A DNA stretch of 64,000 bases. Origin: Cytophagales bacterium. Lineage in GTDB: Bacteria; Bacteroidota; Bacteroidia; Cytophagales; 172606-1. The DNA lies in NCBI GenBank assembly GCA_030446715.1, contig JAUJMU010000008.1, forward strand, positions 221,280-285,279, given 5' to 3'. Under the pieces are notes generated by a model, which saw only the letters and a program-made list of their open reading frames with translations, had not been told where the DNA came from and did not search any database. This document shows, piece by piece, positions 36,415 to 45,102 of this stretch. Position numbers and translations under genes: made by a program. Every line of letters begins with the position of its first letter. Within the stretch, counting starts at the first letter, position 1.

Positions 36415-39282
36415 TCAATGGGCTACTACCACTTTTTCGATTACCTGCATTCCGTCTTTACGAATCGTAAGATAATAAAGGCCATTCGGCAGGTGGCTTA
36501 TTGGTATGGAAAGGCTATAGAGTCCAGCCGCTACCGTTTTGGAAAGCTGAATGCTCTTTTGCGAAAGCACACTGGTAAACGTCAGCGTCAGCTCACCCGC
36601 CTGCACGGCTTGGCATTCTACCTTCAGCCATTCGCTGGCCGGGTTAGGCGAAACCAATACGCTTAACTGCCCCTCCCATTGGCCTGAAACCACCTTAGGA
36701 GCAACTGGGAAGAGCCTATTCTGGGGAATGACTTGCTCAGGCCGGGCAGGACTTGACCACAAAAGCCGGCATACGGCATTGCCTAGTTTTTCGTAATATT
36801 CCAATTTGATGTCGTACTTCCGGCCGGCTTGCAGCGTGATGGTGCCGCTGTCTTCGGTTTCTGCATGCTCACTCCAATTGTTGATGAGCAGTACGCCGTT
36901 TACCCAGAGCCTTACGCCATCATCGGATTGCGTATAGAACGTATAGGTTTGGGAATACTCTGGCATTACTTGTCCGGTCCACCTGACTGAATACGTATCG
37001 CCGCCTATAGATGGATGGGGTGCCGCTGTGCCCCAATCAAAGTTGATCGTGGCATCGGTACGGGTAAGACCAGGGCCGGCAAAGTTCATGGTGCTGAAGT
37101 AAACGGCCGATAACCCCGTTCCTGCGGGTTTTACGGTAAAGCTTTGCTCTGTCTCTACGGCAGCCTGGTAAGAATCATTACCGCTCTGCGCCGCTTTCAC
37201 TACCACTACACCGGCCCCGGTCAGGGTAAGGGTAGTGTCCGAAAGGGTAGCCGGACCGGAAACCACCCTGAAGCTCACCGGTAATCCCGAGGAAGCAGTA
37301 GCCCCAAGCGTAAAGGGAGCGTCGCCGAACGTCTTATCAGGCAGGGCCGCAAAGGTAATCGTCTGGGCTTGCTGCGTAGTAGTCTGGACGGCACCCACGT
37401 GAATAGCCACGCCCGGATTTACCCCAATCAGTTCTGCAATCGAATCAACTACCGGCGTGCCGGCTCCCCGGGCCGGTGATCCAGCCCTGAGCTCAAAATC
37501 GCTCCACTGATAATTACCCGTGGGTACGTCGAAGAATGGATTCTGCGCCTGATTGTCAATGGCTTTTCCATGCACTTCCTTGCCCGGAGCCCCACCCGCC
37601 GCAGTGGCAGACTGAAAAGCAGCCAGATCATTGTAAGGAATAAGGGCCGTGCAGCCGGTATTTCTCCATTGGATCAGCACCTGGTTTCGGGTTGTTATGC
37701 CTGGACGATAATAGAAGTTGTAATCCATCTGGTCTACTATCGGGTCAGTTTGCGTAGCCGCGCAAGTCCTTCGCTGGTCGGCCGTCACTCCGCGGCCATT
37801 GCGATCAGTGCGGCTACTGGAGATGAGGTTGTTGACCAGGTCAATGTTTCTTACGTTCCAGTCATCTTCGGGCAGCCTTTCGAATTCTGCGTGAAGCGGA
37901 CGGTTATCGTCTATGATCAGAATATTATTTACGTTATCAATTAAAGTGTTGTTGTACACGGCTACATTGTTGGAGTTGACGATGAAAATGCCCGTGCCAT
38001 TGCTCACGCACACATTGCCGGCAATGGTAGCCATCGTGCTTACTTCGTAGTAGATGCCCGCCGCCTGGTTGAAGCGCGACAGGTTCCGGTAGGCTTTCAT
38101 CCCGTAATTGCCCATGTCCATCCAGAATCCCATGCTTAAATTATTTTCAAACACATTGTCCCGGATGTGGGCGCCGGGCGAACGCATGATCTTAAACCCG
38201 GCGGCTCCGTAGCTAACCCGGAAGTTTTCCGTGTTGTTGTAACTGAATACATTGTTTTCGATAATGGACTCATTGCCATTGTACATCTGAAAGCCTTTCT
38301 TGCCGTTGTAGCTGAAAATGTTGCGGTTGACAAAGAACTTCTTGCCCGCCGTTCCACCGGAAGCTCGCGCGCCTTCGGCGGCGCTGTAAGCCACCGTATT
38401 GCCTTCAACCAGCATGTCTTGGGATGCTACCTCAAAACTCCATCTGGCGTAGTGCAGAAATCCGAGGCCGCGAAGCACACTGCCCGCCGCCGTGAATCTG
38501 AAGGCTGTTTCACGGGAGGCTACTTCCACTACCTGACCGGTGGGATCTTTACCCAGCACGTAAGTACCGTTATTATCACGCGCATTATCCGCCAGGGTAC
38601 CCCTATCCACCCAGAACTCGTTTTCCCCCAAAGTTACCTCCTCGCGGGTAGCTACCTGCCGCTGGGCTACGCCATTGATAAAGACCATTTCCCGGTACCT
38701 GGCCATTGGAAAGTTGGGATCAAGGGAACAAGTATTGGTTCCGTCCGGGCAGAAACTGCCAATGGCTACATTCTCGGTAGTAAGGCGCGGCAGTCCGTTC
38801 TTGGTCCACCGGTTATCGGCCGTTGCGGTCCAGCCGGCTGATACCTCCAGGCTGCCTTTGAACCATACTTTTTCGTGCGGATAGGGCTGGATCGTAACCC
38901 GCTTATTCACGTCGGTAAGGTTGGTTCCCGTCCGGTACTCACCTTCCCGCATCACAATGGTGGCTCCCGGAGAAGCCGCCGTGAAGGCTTTTCCAACCGT
39001 GGCGTACGGATTGCCCTCGGAGCCATTGCCCGTCTCATCATTTCCGGTGGCTGCCACAAATATGGCATTGCCCGGATAAGGATAGTCGGTATCAATAATG
39101 GATACCCGGCCATCGCCCCCGGGGACCTGGGCAATTGGGCTGCCGGGAGCGCAGTTCGGACAATCTTGCGCGGTAGCCCCGGCCAGACTCAGCCCTAAAA
39201 AGGTAAGGGTGAGCATAAACCGGCAGCGGGATACCATGCTGAATCCGGCCCGTTGTTTGGGTCTTTGTGTTTGCATACGCAT
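36415..39282 (-). CDS. Secreted parallel beta-helix enzyme with MBG-like, PA14 and T9SS domains
   Basis: 955 residues on the minus strand, opposite to its neighbours. Signal peptide to about 39 (AGATAQD). The beta-helix (about 50-600) has FVAATGNDETGNGS, TIVMREGEYRTG, QPYPHEKVWFKG and rungs such as VEGNTVAYSAAEG, IENNVFSYNNTEN and VYNNTLIDN. An MBG/YDG-like Ig domain (about 637-720; ITFAALPDKTFGDAPF), PA14 (about 726-860; DDGVRLWVNGVLLINNW) and a T9SS sorting domain (about 872-955; VSPNPASEW) follow. It is a paralogue of the proteins at 1641 and 14169, but the Fn3 pair of the 14169 protein is replaced by the MBG-like domain. It is presumed to be a secreted polysaccharide lyase or glycosidase. 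Confidence 0.9.
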   Translation of the reverse strand: MRMQTQRPKQRAGFSMVSRCRFMLTLTFLGLSLAGATAQDCPNCAPGSPIAQVPGGDGRVSIIDTDYPYPGNAIFVAATGNDETGNGSEGNPYATVGKAFTAASPGATIVMREGEYRTGTNLTDVNKRVTIQPYPHEKVWFKGSLEVSAGWTATADNRWTKNGLPRLTTENVAIGSFCPDGTNTCSLDPNFPMARYREMVFINGVAQRQVATREEVTLGENEFWVDRGTLADNARDNNGTYVLGKDPTGQVVEVASRETAFRFTAAGSVLRGLGFLHYARWSFEVASQDMLVEGNTVAYSAAEGARASGGTAGKKFFVNRNIFSYNGKKGFQMYNGNESIIENNVFSYNNTENFRVSYGAAGFKIMRSPGAHIRDNVFENNLSMGFWMDMGNYGMKAYRNLSRFNQAAGIYYEVSTMATIAGNVCVSNGTGIFIVNSNNVAVYNNTLIDNVNNILIIDDNRPLHAEFERLPEDDWNVRNIDLVNNLISSSRTDRNGRGVTADQRRTCAATQTDPIVDQMDYNFYYRPGITTRNQVLIQWRNTGCTALIPYNDLAAFQSATAAGGAPGKEVHGKAIDNQAQNPFFDVPTGNYQWSDFELRAGSPARGAGTPVVDSIAELIGVNPGVAIHVGAVQTTTQQAQTITFAALPDKTFGDAPFTLGATASSGLPVSFRVVSGPATLSDTTLTLTGAGVVVVKAAQSGNDSYQAAVETEQSFTVKPAGTGLSAVYFSTMNFAGPGLTRTDATINFDWGTAAPHPSIGGDTYSVRWTGQVMPEYSQTYTFYTQSDDGVRLWVNGVLLINNWSEHAETEDSGTITLQAGRKYDIKLEYYEKLGNAVCRLLWSSPARPEQVIPQNRLFPVAPKVVSGQWEGQLSVLVSPNPASEWLKVECQAVQAGELTLTFTSVLSQKSIQLSKTVAAGLYSLSIPISHLPNGLYYLTIRKDGMQVIEKVVVAH

Positions 39283-39820
39283 TAAGTTAGCAGGTGTTTG
39301 GAGTGGTTTTACTGATGATCGCCGGTTTCTTACCGGCAGCCTTCAAAGCTACCGATACCCGGCCTGGTGCCCGGTGAATACGTCAGTCAAAAAAAGAGCA
39401 AAGTCAGCAGATAAGAATGAACAGAAAAACTGTACATTTTGCTTTAGAAAACGGCATTTTATATAGATTTAGTAACCAAAACGGTTCTAAAATGCAACTA
39501 ATTCACGGTTACTCCGGGCGGAAACAGCCCCAAAACAATCCGGACGTAGTCAGCCATTCCGGTGTAAAAGTGCAGGTAAGACAATGGTTGACCTTTCCGG
39601 AAGCGGTAAGTCAACCGGGAAACGTAACCTATCCGTTGCGGACAAGCAGCCTTGAGCGGAATGAAAAGAAAAGCGTCACTTACTAAACCTATGCAGATAA
39701 GAACACTAACAGTCACCCGCTGCTACAGGTGATACCCGTACCACTGCTTGCAGGCGCCTGCTACGGCCGGATTCATCCAGGGAAACGTTAAAAATACGCC
39801 AGGCATTAAACTAAAAAGGC
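39283..39820. other. Intergenic divergent region, no gene recognised
   Basis: About 540 bases between the divergent genes at 39282 (minus) and 39821 (plus), so promoters for both should be here. An A-rich segment at 39385-39490 is present, and no conserved two-box motif was found. Open frames inside are short and without family pattern. Confidence 0.4.
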
Positions 39821-41156
39821 ATGTATGAATCTTTTTACCTTAACAAGTGCCTGCAACACCTGCAGGAAAAGTTGCTTTGGGGGGTGAGTAAAAGCTGGAC
39901 CAATAAAGAATTTGAAAAATTAAGTGAACAGATTTTTGATGCCTCACGCATACACATCAGCGTGGTTACCTTAAAACGCCTGTTTGGCCGAGCTAAAACC
40001 TATAAAAAAGAGTACAATCCGCAACTGGAGACTAAAAATGCACTGGCCATCTTTCTGGGTTATAAGAGCTGGCAGGAGTACAAAGAAAAAAACCCACTTA
40101 CGCCCCCAGCCCTGGCCGGGAGGCCAGTTACGGGCGCCCCTGTTCCCGACCATCCACCCGTTTCTCTCCCGGCGGATGCGTGGCCGGCCGGCAGCCACGG
40201 AGCAGGCCCGTTCAGGGACCAATAAACGGAGAGGAGCCGCATTTCTGCTGATTTGTATTCTTTTTGCCGGGCTGGGGTACGCTTTTTTTGCCTCTTCCCA
40301 AAGCATTGAGCATTTAAAGTACAAAGTAACCTTTCGGGGCGAACGCTTGCAGGGCCGCGCCCCGCATACGGTACGCTTTCATTATGACATCTCTATGATT
40401 AAAACCGGTAGCGTCTATCTGCTTTTCGGGGACAGTACCAGGACCGTTTTAAACAAGGATGAACACGTTATTACGCATACGTACTTCCGCCCCGGTTTTT
40501 ATATGCCTACCCTGGCTATCGGGGGTAAAGGGTTCACTTCTCTCAATACTCATATTACCAGCGAAGGCTGGAGTAGCTTTTTAAGTTATCAGGGAGATAC
40601 CGATCCGGTGCGGCGTAATACGGCTGAGAGGGGAGTACTCAACGTTTCGCCCCAGGAGGCCCATCTGTTCGGGGCTGATACCACCGAACCGTACGCCATT
40701 GAACACAATTACGTTCAGGATCTGAATGTATCAGGCGATGATATGGTGTACGAAACCAGGTTGCGGATCAATCCGTTCCTGATTCATTCGCGGTGTTATA
40801 ACATTGTTTGTATTTTACAGGGCGAACAGGATAAGGTGAGAATCAATTTTGCCAGGCCCGGCTGCATGAGTATTGTGCGCGTACGGTTCGCAGATAAGCT
40901 GCTCCGGGGCAGCCACGATAACCTCTCCGCTTTTGAACAGGATTTTACGCAGTGGCGGGTTGTACGGGTAGAAGTAAAAAACAAGAAGATAAACGTGTTT
41001 CTGGATAACACGCTCCTTTACTCAACCATGTACCAGCATACCATCGGCAAGATAAAAGGGATTACTTACAAACTGACCAGTAATGGGTTTATTGACTACG
41101 TGAGGCTGTCCAACGCCGCCGGTCAGTTAATCTACCAGGATGATTTTGGCGGTTAA
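39821..41156 (+). pseudogene. Membrane-anchored PKD-type regulator-like gene, frameshifted
   Basis: The first frame (39821-40225) begins MYESFYLNKCLQHLQEKLLW and has WTNKEFEKLSEQIFDAS, ISVVTLKRLFGRAKTYK and ALAIFLGYKSWQEYKEKN, a helical, DNA-binding-like N-terminus of a family common in Bacteroidota. After a Pro-rich linker it ends at 40225, while the body continues in another frame: a transmembrane helix (AAFLLICILFAGLGYAFFA), a PKD-like domain (PHTVRFHYDIS, HTYFRPGFYMPTLAIG) and a concanavalin-like C-terminal domain to 41156. The shift lies in the linker, between about 40075 and 40230. Reading as one gene is likely; whether the shift is real or a sequencing error is open. A role in regulation of the surrounding sulfatases is possible but not shown. 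Confidence 0.7.
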
Positions 41157-41349
41157 GGAGGCCACTACGGAAGCTGTTATAAGGATTGCAGCGGCAGTAA
41201 GGCTATGGCAACCCGGTATGACCGGTTACAAAAGCACCGGCCCTGCCCCGGTACCAAGCCGGCAAGTCCTGTTGCGCTGAAGCCGGACTTACCATCCTCT
41301 TTTTACGCCTCAGGACGATTTATTATCTTTATACGTGTTTTATTTCATT

Positions 41350-42834
41350 ATGAAAAAACTGCCTTACTCCATCCTGATCTGGTATGTGCTCAGTTGTTGG
41401 GTCGCACTTCCGGCATCTGCCCAGTCACAAAACCGCCTGGCTCCGGGTAAAAAGCCGGTGAATGTCCTGTTCATTGCCGTCGACGATTTGCGCAACGAGT
41501 TAGGCTGTTACGGCCAGTCACACATTATTTCGCCCCATATTGATAAGCTGGCCGCCCGGGGAATGGTCTTTGAGCGGGCCTATTGCCAGCAGGCCGTCTG
41601 CTCCCCGTCGCGCACCAGTCTGCTGACCGGTCTGCGGCCCGCTACCACGAAAGTGACGGATCTGAGAACCCATTTCAGAAATACCATTCCGGCCGCCGTA
41701 ACGCTGCCGCAGTATTTCAGGCAGCAGGGATACCATACCTTTTCCATGGGGAAAATTTTTCATAATGGGCTCGACGATTCTTTGTCCTGGAGTGAGCCTT
41801 CCTGGTGGCCGGCGTCCAAAGGGGAGCGGTACGTGAAGCAGGAAAACCGGGACCGGGTGAAAAACAAAGAAAAAGGTCCGGCCTACGAATCGGCCGATGC
41901 CCCCGATAATGCCTACCTGGACGGCAAGGTTGCCGAACACGCCGTGGAGGCGCTGAAAAAGGTGCAAAACAGCCGGCAACCTTTTTTTATGGCCGTTGGC
42001 TTCAGCAAGCCCCACCTGCCGTTTGCAGCGCCCAGGAAATACTGGGATCTGTACGATGCGGCTGACATAAAACTGGCTGACAACCCGGATCATCCCCGGC
42101 ACATGCCCGAAATCGCCCTGACCAATTCGGGCGAAATGCGCGCTGCCTACACTATTCCGCCGGGCGTAGTCGGCGACACCCTGGCCCGCCACCTGAGACA
42201 CGGTTATTACGCCTGCGTGAGCTTTGTGGATGCCCAGATCGGAAAAGTGCTCACAGAACTGCAGCGTCTGGGACTGGAGGAAAATACCATTGTTATTTTA
42301 TGGGGTGACCACGGCTTTAAGCTGGGCGAATACCGGGAATGGGGCAAACACACCAATTTTGAGCTGGATGCCCGGGTGCCTTTACTCCTGAGCTATCCCG
42401 GCATGAAACAGCCGGGTAAAAAAACAAACGGAATCGTGGAGCTCATTGACGTGTATCCCAGCTTGTGCGAGCTGGCGGGACTTCCGGTACCTGACGGTCT
42501 GGAAGGCAGGAGCTTTGTTCCCCTGCTGGAGAGTCCGGAAAAACCATGGAAACCGGCCGCCTTCAGTCAGCATACGAGGGAATTTTATAAAAGGGATCAG
42601 TATCCCAACCGGGACGTGATGGGTTACTCGGTCCGTACTGACCGCTACCGTTTCACCCGGTGGCAACGCGGACCTGCCGGTAAACCCGGGGAAGTGATCG
42701 CTACCGAATTGTACGACTATCAGAAAGGCCCCCGGGAAAAGGTAAATCTGGCCGGTGATCCGGCCTATGCCGCGCTGGTCAGGGAGATGACCGTACTGCT
42801 TGAAAAAGGAGGGAGTGCCGCCTTACCTGAATAG
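41350..42834 (+). CDS. Exported sulfatase (iduronate-2-sulfatase-like)
   Basis: Start at the ATG at 41350 (MKKLPYSILIW), five codons inside the longest frame, giving a signal peptide ending PASAQ. 494 residues. NVLFIAVDD (Asp45, Asp46), NELGCYG, PHIDKLA and the formylglycine motif C84-S-P-S-R88 are followed by MGKIFHNGLDD, FFMAVGFSKPHLPFAAP and ILWGDHGFKLGEYREWGKH. The pattern matches the paralogue at 43301 closely and the one at 7588 more distantly. It should remove sulfate from a glycan in the periplasm. It opens a run of plus-strand genes of the same theme, with spacings of hundreds of bases rather than a tight operon. Confidence 0.92.
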   Translation: MKKLPYSILIWYVLSCWVALPASAQSQNRLAPGKKPVNVLFIAVDDLRNELGCYGQSHIISPHIDKLAARGMVFERAYCQQAVCSPSRTSLLTGLRPATTKVTDLRTHFRNTIPAAVTLPQYFRQQGYHTFSMGKIFHNGLDDSLSWSEPSWWPASKGERYVKQENRDRVKNKEKGPAYESADAPDNAYLDGKVAEHAVEALKKVQNSRQPFFMAVGFSKPHLPFAAPRKYWDLYDAADIKLADNPDHPRHMPEIALTNSGEMRAAYTIPPGVVGDTLARHLRHGYYACVSFVDAQIGKVLTELQRLGLEENTIVILWGDHGFKLGEYREWGKHTNFELDARVPLLLSYPGMKQPGKKTNGIVELIDVYPSLCELAGLPVPDGLEGRSFVPLLESPEKPWKPAAFSQHTREFYKRDQYPNRDVMGYSVRTDRYRFTRWQRGPAGKPGEVIATELYDYQKGPREKVNLAGDPAYAALVREMTVLLEKGGSAALPE

Positions 42835-43144
42835 CGTAAGGGCTGCCCCCGGGCAGTACACACCTCCTTTTTGCGCCGGAAAGTTGGCAGCCATCCTCCG
42901 CGTACAGGCCGGCAAAGCCGTATGCGGGCTGTTTTTCTGTATTGAAAAACAATGTATCAATGTATGCAGTATGTACAGTTCAGGTATTCCCTTTCCGGAA
43001 AAAGAGCTTATTTTAGTTTCTCAGGTAAAGACAGGATTTAAATGGTATACATAACAGTAAATGTTGGATGCAATTTTCGAAAATACGAAAGTTGTGCTGA
43101 TGCTGCAGAGCCAGCCTTTACCAGATAAAATACCTTCATTTTTT

Positions 43145-43173
43145 TAATGAGATCAGCCATCCTTTCGGATAAT
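43145..43173 (+). promoter_or_regulatory. Two-box ECF-type promoter-like motif upstream of sulfatase
   Basis: TAATGAG - 15 bases - GGATAAT, preceded by ATAAAATACC...TTTTTT and followed by AGATATAGG. Box order and spacing equal the copies at 12952, 13184 and 20771. It lies 128 bases upstream of the sulfatase start at 43301, within a 466-base gap that otherwise holds no recognised gene. Confidence 0.55.
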
Positions 43174-43300
43174 AGATATAGGCCTGGTGTCAGAAAAAGC
43201 GATCCCCCGTTTAAATAAGGAGATTTCAGGAAGATCCGGTGGTCTTTAACGCAAACATTTTAGCATAGAACTGACCCTGACAACCTCTTCCATTTATGTT

Positions 43301-44812
43301 ATGCACAAGCCCTTTTACTCTTTTTCAATAGGTGTACTTTTCTTCCTTTTGCTGCTGCCGCTCCTGAGTTACTTCCGTTCAGCGCCGGAAGCAGCCATGC
43401 CCACGGCCCGGCAACCCAGGACGCCGTATAATGTATTATTCATTGCCATTGATGACCTGCGGCCGGAACTGGGCTGCTACGGCGTGAAAGCCATGCAGGC
43501 GCCCAATATTGACGGGTTAGCGGCCGAAGGGTTGGTCTTTGAACGGGCCTATTGCCAGCAGGCCGTCTGTTCCCCGTCGCGCACCAGCTTGCTGACCGGT
43601 CTGCGGCCCGACGGCACCAAAGTATACGATCTGGTCACCCACTTCCGCAAAACGGTACCCGGCGTGATTACGCTGCCCCAGCATTTCAAAAACAATGGGT
43701 ACCACACGGTGAGCGTGGGCAAGATCTTCCACAACAACCTGGACGACGAGCTCTCGTGGAGCGAAAAACCGGACACCCCCAAAGGGAAAGGCAAGGGCTG
43801 GCGGGGGTATTTACTGCCCGAAAACGTCGCCATCTCCGAAGCCAATGCCGGCGCCGCGAAAGGCAGCGGACCCGCCACCGAAGCCGCTGATCTGCCGGAT
43901 TCACTCTACGAAGACACCCAGATTGCGATGAAGGCCGTCCGGATGCTACGCGGGATCAAGGCCAGCAACAAGCCCTTCTTTTTTGCGGTAGGGATGGCCA
44001 AGCCGCATTTACCCTTTGTGGCCCCCAAAAAGTACTGGGACCGGTACCGGCGCGAACAGTTTGCATTACCGGTCCATGACGAGAGTGCGCAGCATGCCCC
44101 CGCTTACGCCATGACCAACTCCGGTGAGCTACGTGCCTACACCGATATTCCGCCAGAAGGCCCGATTTCAACGGAGAAAGCCCGGGAGTTGATGCACGGC
44201 TATTACGCGGCTACTACCTTTATGGATGCCCAGCTCGGGATGGTACTGGAGGAGCTGAAAAGGTTGGGTCTGGATAAAAACACGATTGTAGTCCTGTGGG
44301 GCGACCACGGCTGGAAACTCGGGGAGTACGGCCAGTGGTGCAAGCACACCAATTACGAGGTGGATACCCGTTCCCCTCTGATTGTACGGGTGCCCGGCAT
44401 GGGGGCCAGGGGTAAAAAGACAAGAGCCCTGGTAGAGTTTGTAGACATATACCCCTCCCTGGCGCAACTGGCCGGCTTGCCCCTGCCGGCGCATCTGCAG
44501 GGACACAGTTTCGCCCCGCTGCTGGATAAGCCGGATCAGCCCTGGAAAAGAGCGGCCTTCAGCCAGTATCCCCGCAAGGACAATCTGATGGGGTACGCCA
44601 TGCGCACCGACCGGTACCGTTTTGTGTCGTGGCAGGATTATAAGGACCATCACCAGGTAGTAGCCGCTGAGCTGTACGACCACCGGACTGATCCGCAGGA
44701 AACGGTCAACCTGGCCGGCCAGGCCCAGTACGCCAGGCTGGTTGGGGAGTTCACCAAACAAGTAGAGGCGGGCAAGACGACGGGCATCCAGCCGGGCTTA
44801 CAGGCGGACTGA
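43301..44812 (+). CDS. Exported sulfatase (iduronate-2-sulfatase-like)
   Basis: 503 residues. The N-terminus is a strong hydrophobic signal (FSIGVLFFLLLLPLLSYF). YNVLFIAIDD (Asp51, Asp52), ELGCYG, PNIDGLA and the formylglycine motif C90-S-P-S-R94 follow. VGKIFHNNLDDELSWSE, FFFAVGMAKPHLPFVAP and VLWGDHGWKLGEYGQWCKH complete the active site. It is a close paralogue of the product of 41350, differing in a linker (GAAKGSGPATEAADLPD), so the pair probably arose by tandem duplication and may act on neighbouring sulfate positions. A two-box ECF-type motif lies upstream (43145-43173), suggesting co-regulation with the SusCD operon. Confidence 0.93.
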   Translation: MHKPFYSFSIGVLFFLLLLPLLSYFRSAPEAAMPTARQPRTPYNVLFIAIDDLRPELGCYGVKAMQAPNIDGLAAEGLVFERAYCQQAVCSPSRTSLLTGLRPDGTKVYDLVTHFRKTVPGVITLPQHFKNNGYHTVSVGKIFHNNLDDELSWSEKPDTPKGKGKGWRGYLLPENVAISEANAGAAKGSGPATEAADLPDSLYEDTQIAMKAVRMLRGIKASNKPFFFAVGMAKPHLPFVAPKKYWDRYRREQFALPVHDESAQHAPAYAMTNSGELRAYTDIPPEGPISTEKARELMHGYYAATTFMDAQLGMVLEELKRLGLDKNTIVVLWGDHGWKLGEYGQWCKHTNYEVDTRSPLIVRVPGMGARGKKTRALVEFVDIYPSLAQLAGLPLPAHLQGHSFAPLLDKPDQPWKRAAFSQYPRKDNLMGYAMRTDRYRFVSWQDYKDHHQVVAAELYDHRTDPQETVNLAGQAQYARLVGEFTKQVEAGKTTGIQPGLQAD

Positions 44813-44863
44813 CTTTTTCAGAATTTCTTATTTTCGGGGCGGGGTAATCCAAATTTTAGTTTA

Positions 44864-45058
44864 GACTTGTTGGTTATTGTAAATCAATGAATTACCCGAA
44901 AACCACCCCCGGCCCCTCCTTATCAAGGAGGGGAGTCTGCACCACCATCTCCGGATCAGGGGAAGTTTCCTGACGGTCCCCCTCCTTGATAAGGAGGGGA
45001 CAGGGGTGGTTTTCCTGAAAATAAGTACAACCTGTTGAAAATCAACTACAAACAAGTC
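44864..45058. repeat. Nested palindromic element with paired GC-rich hairpins
   Basis: Outer ends GACTTGTTGGTTATTG (44864) and CAACTACAAACAAGTC (ending 45058) are imperfect inverted repeats. Within, GAAAACCACCCCCGG (44898) pairs with CAGGGGTGGTTTTC (ending 45014), enclosing two hairpins, CCCCTCCTT/AAGGAGGGG each. The whole could fold as a three-way junction. It lies between the sulfatase stop and the GH-A enzyme start and may also end transcription. It shares outer ends with the element at 17368. Confidence 0.75.
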
Positions 45059-45102
45059 TTTTGAATGATTTAAAACCTATCCCTCGCAAACATCACGTTC
45101 AT

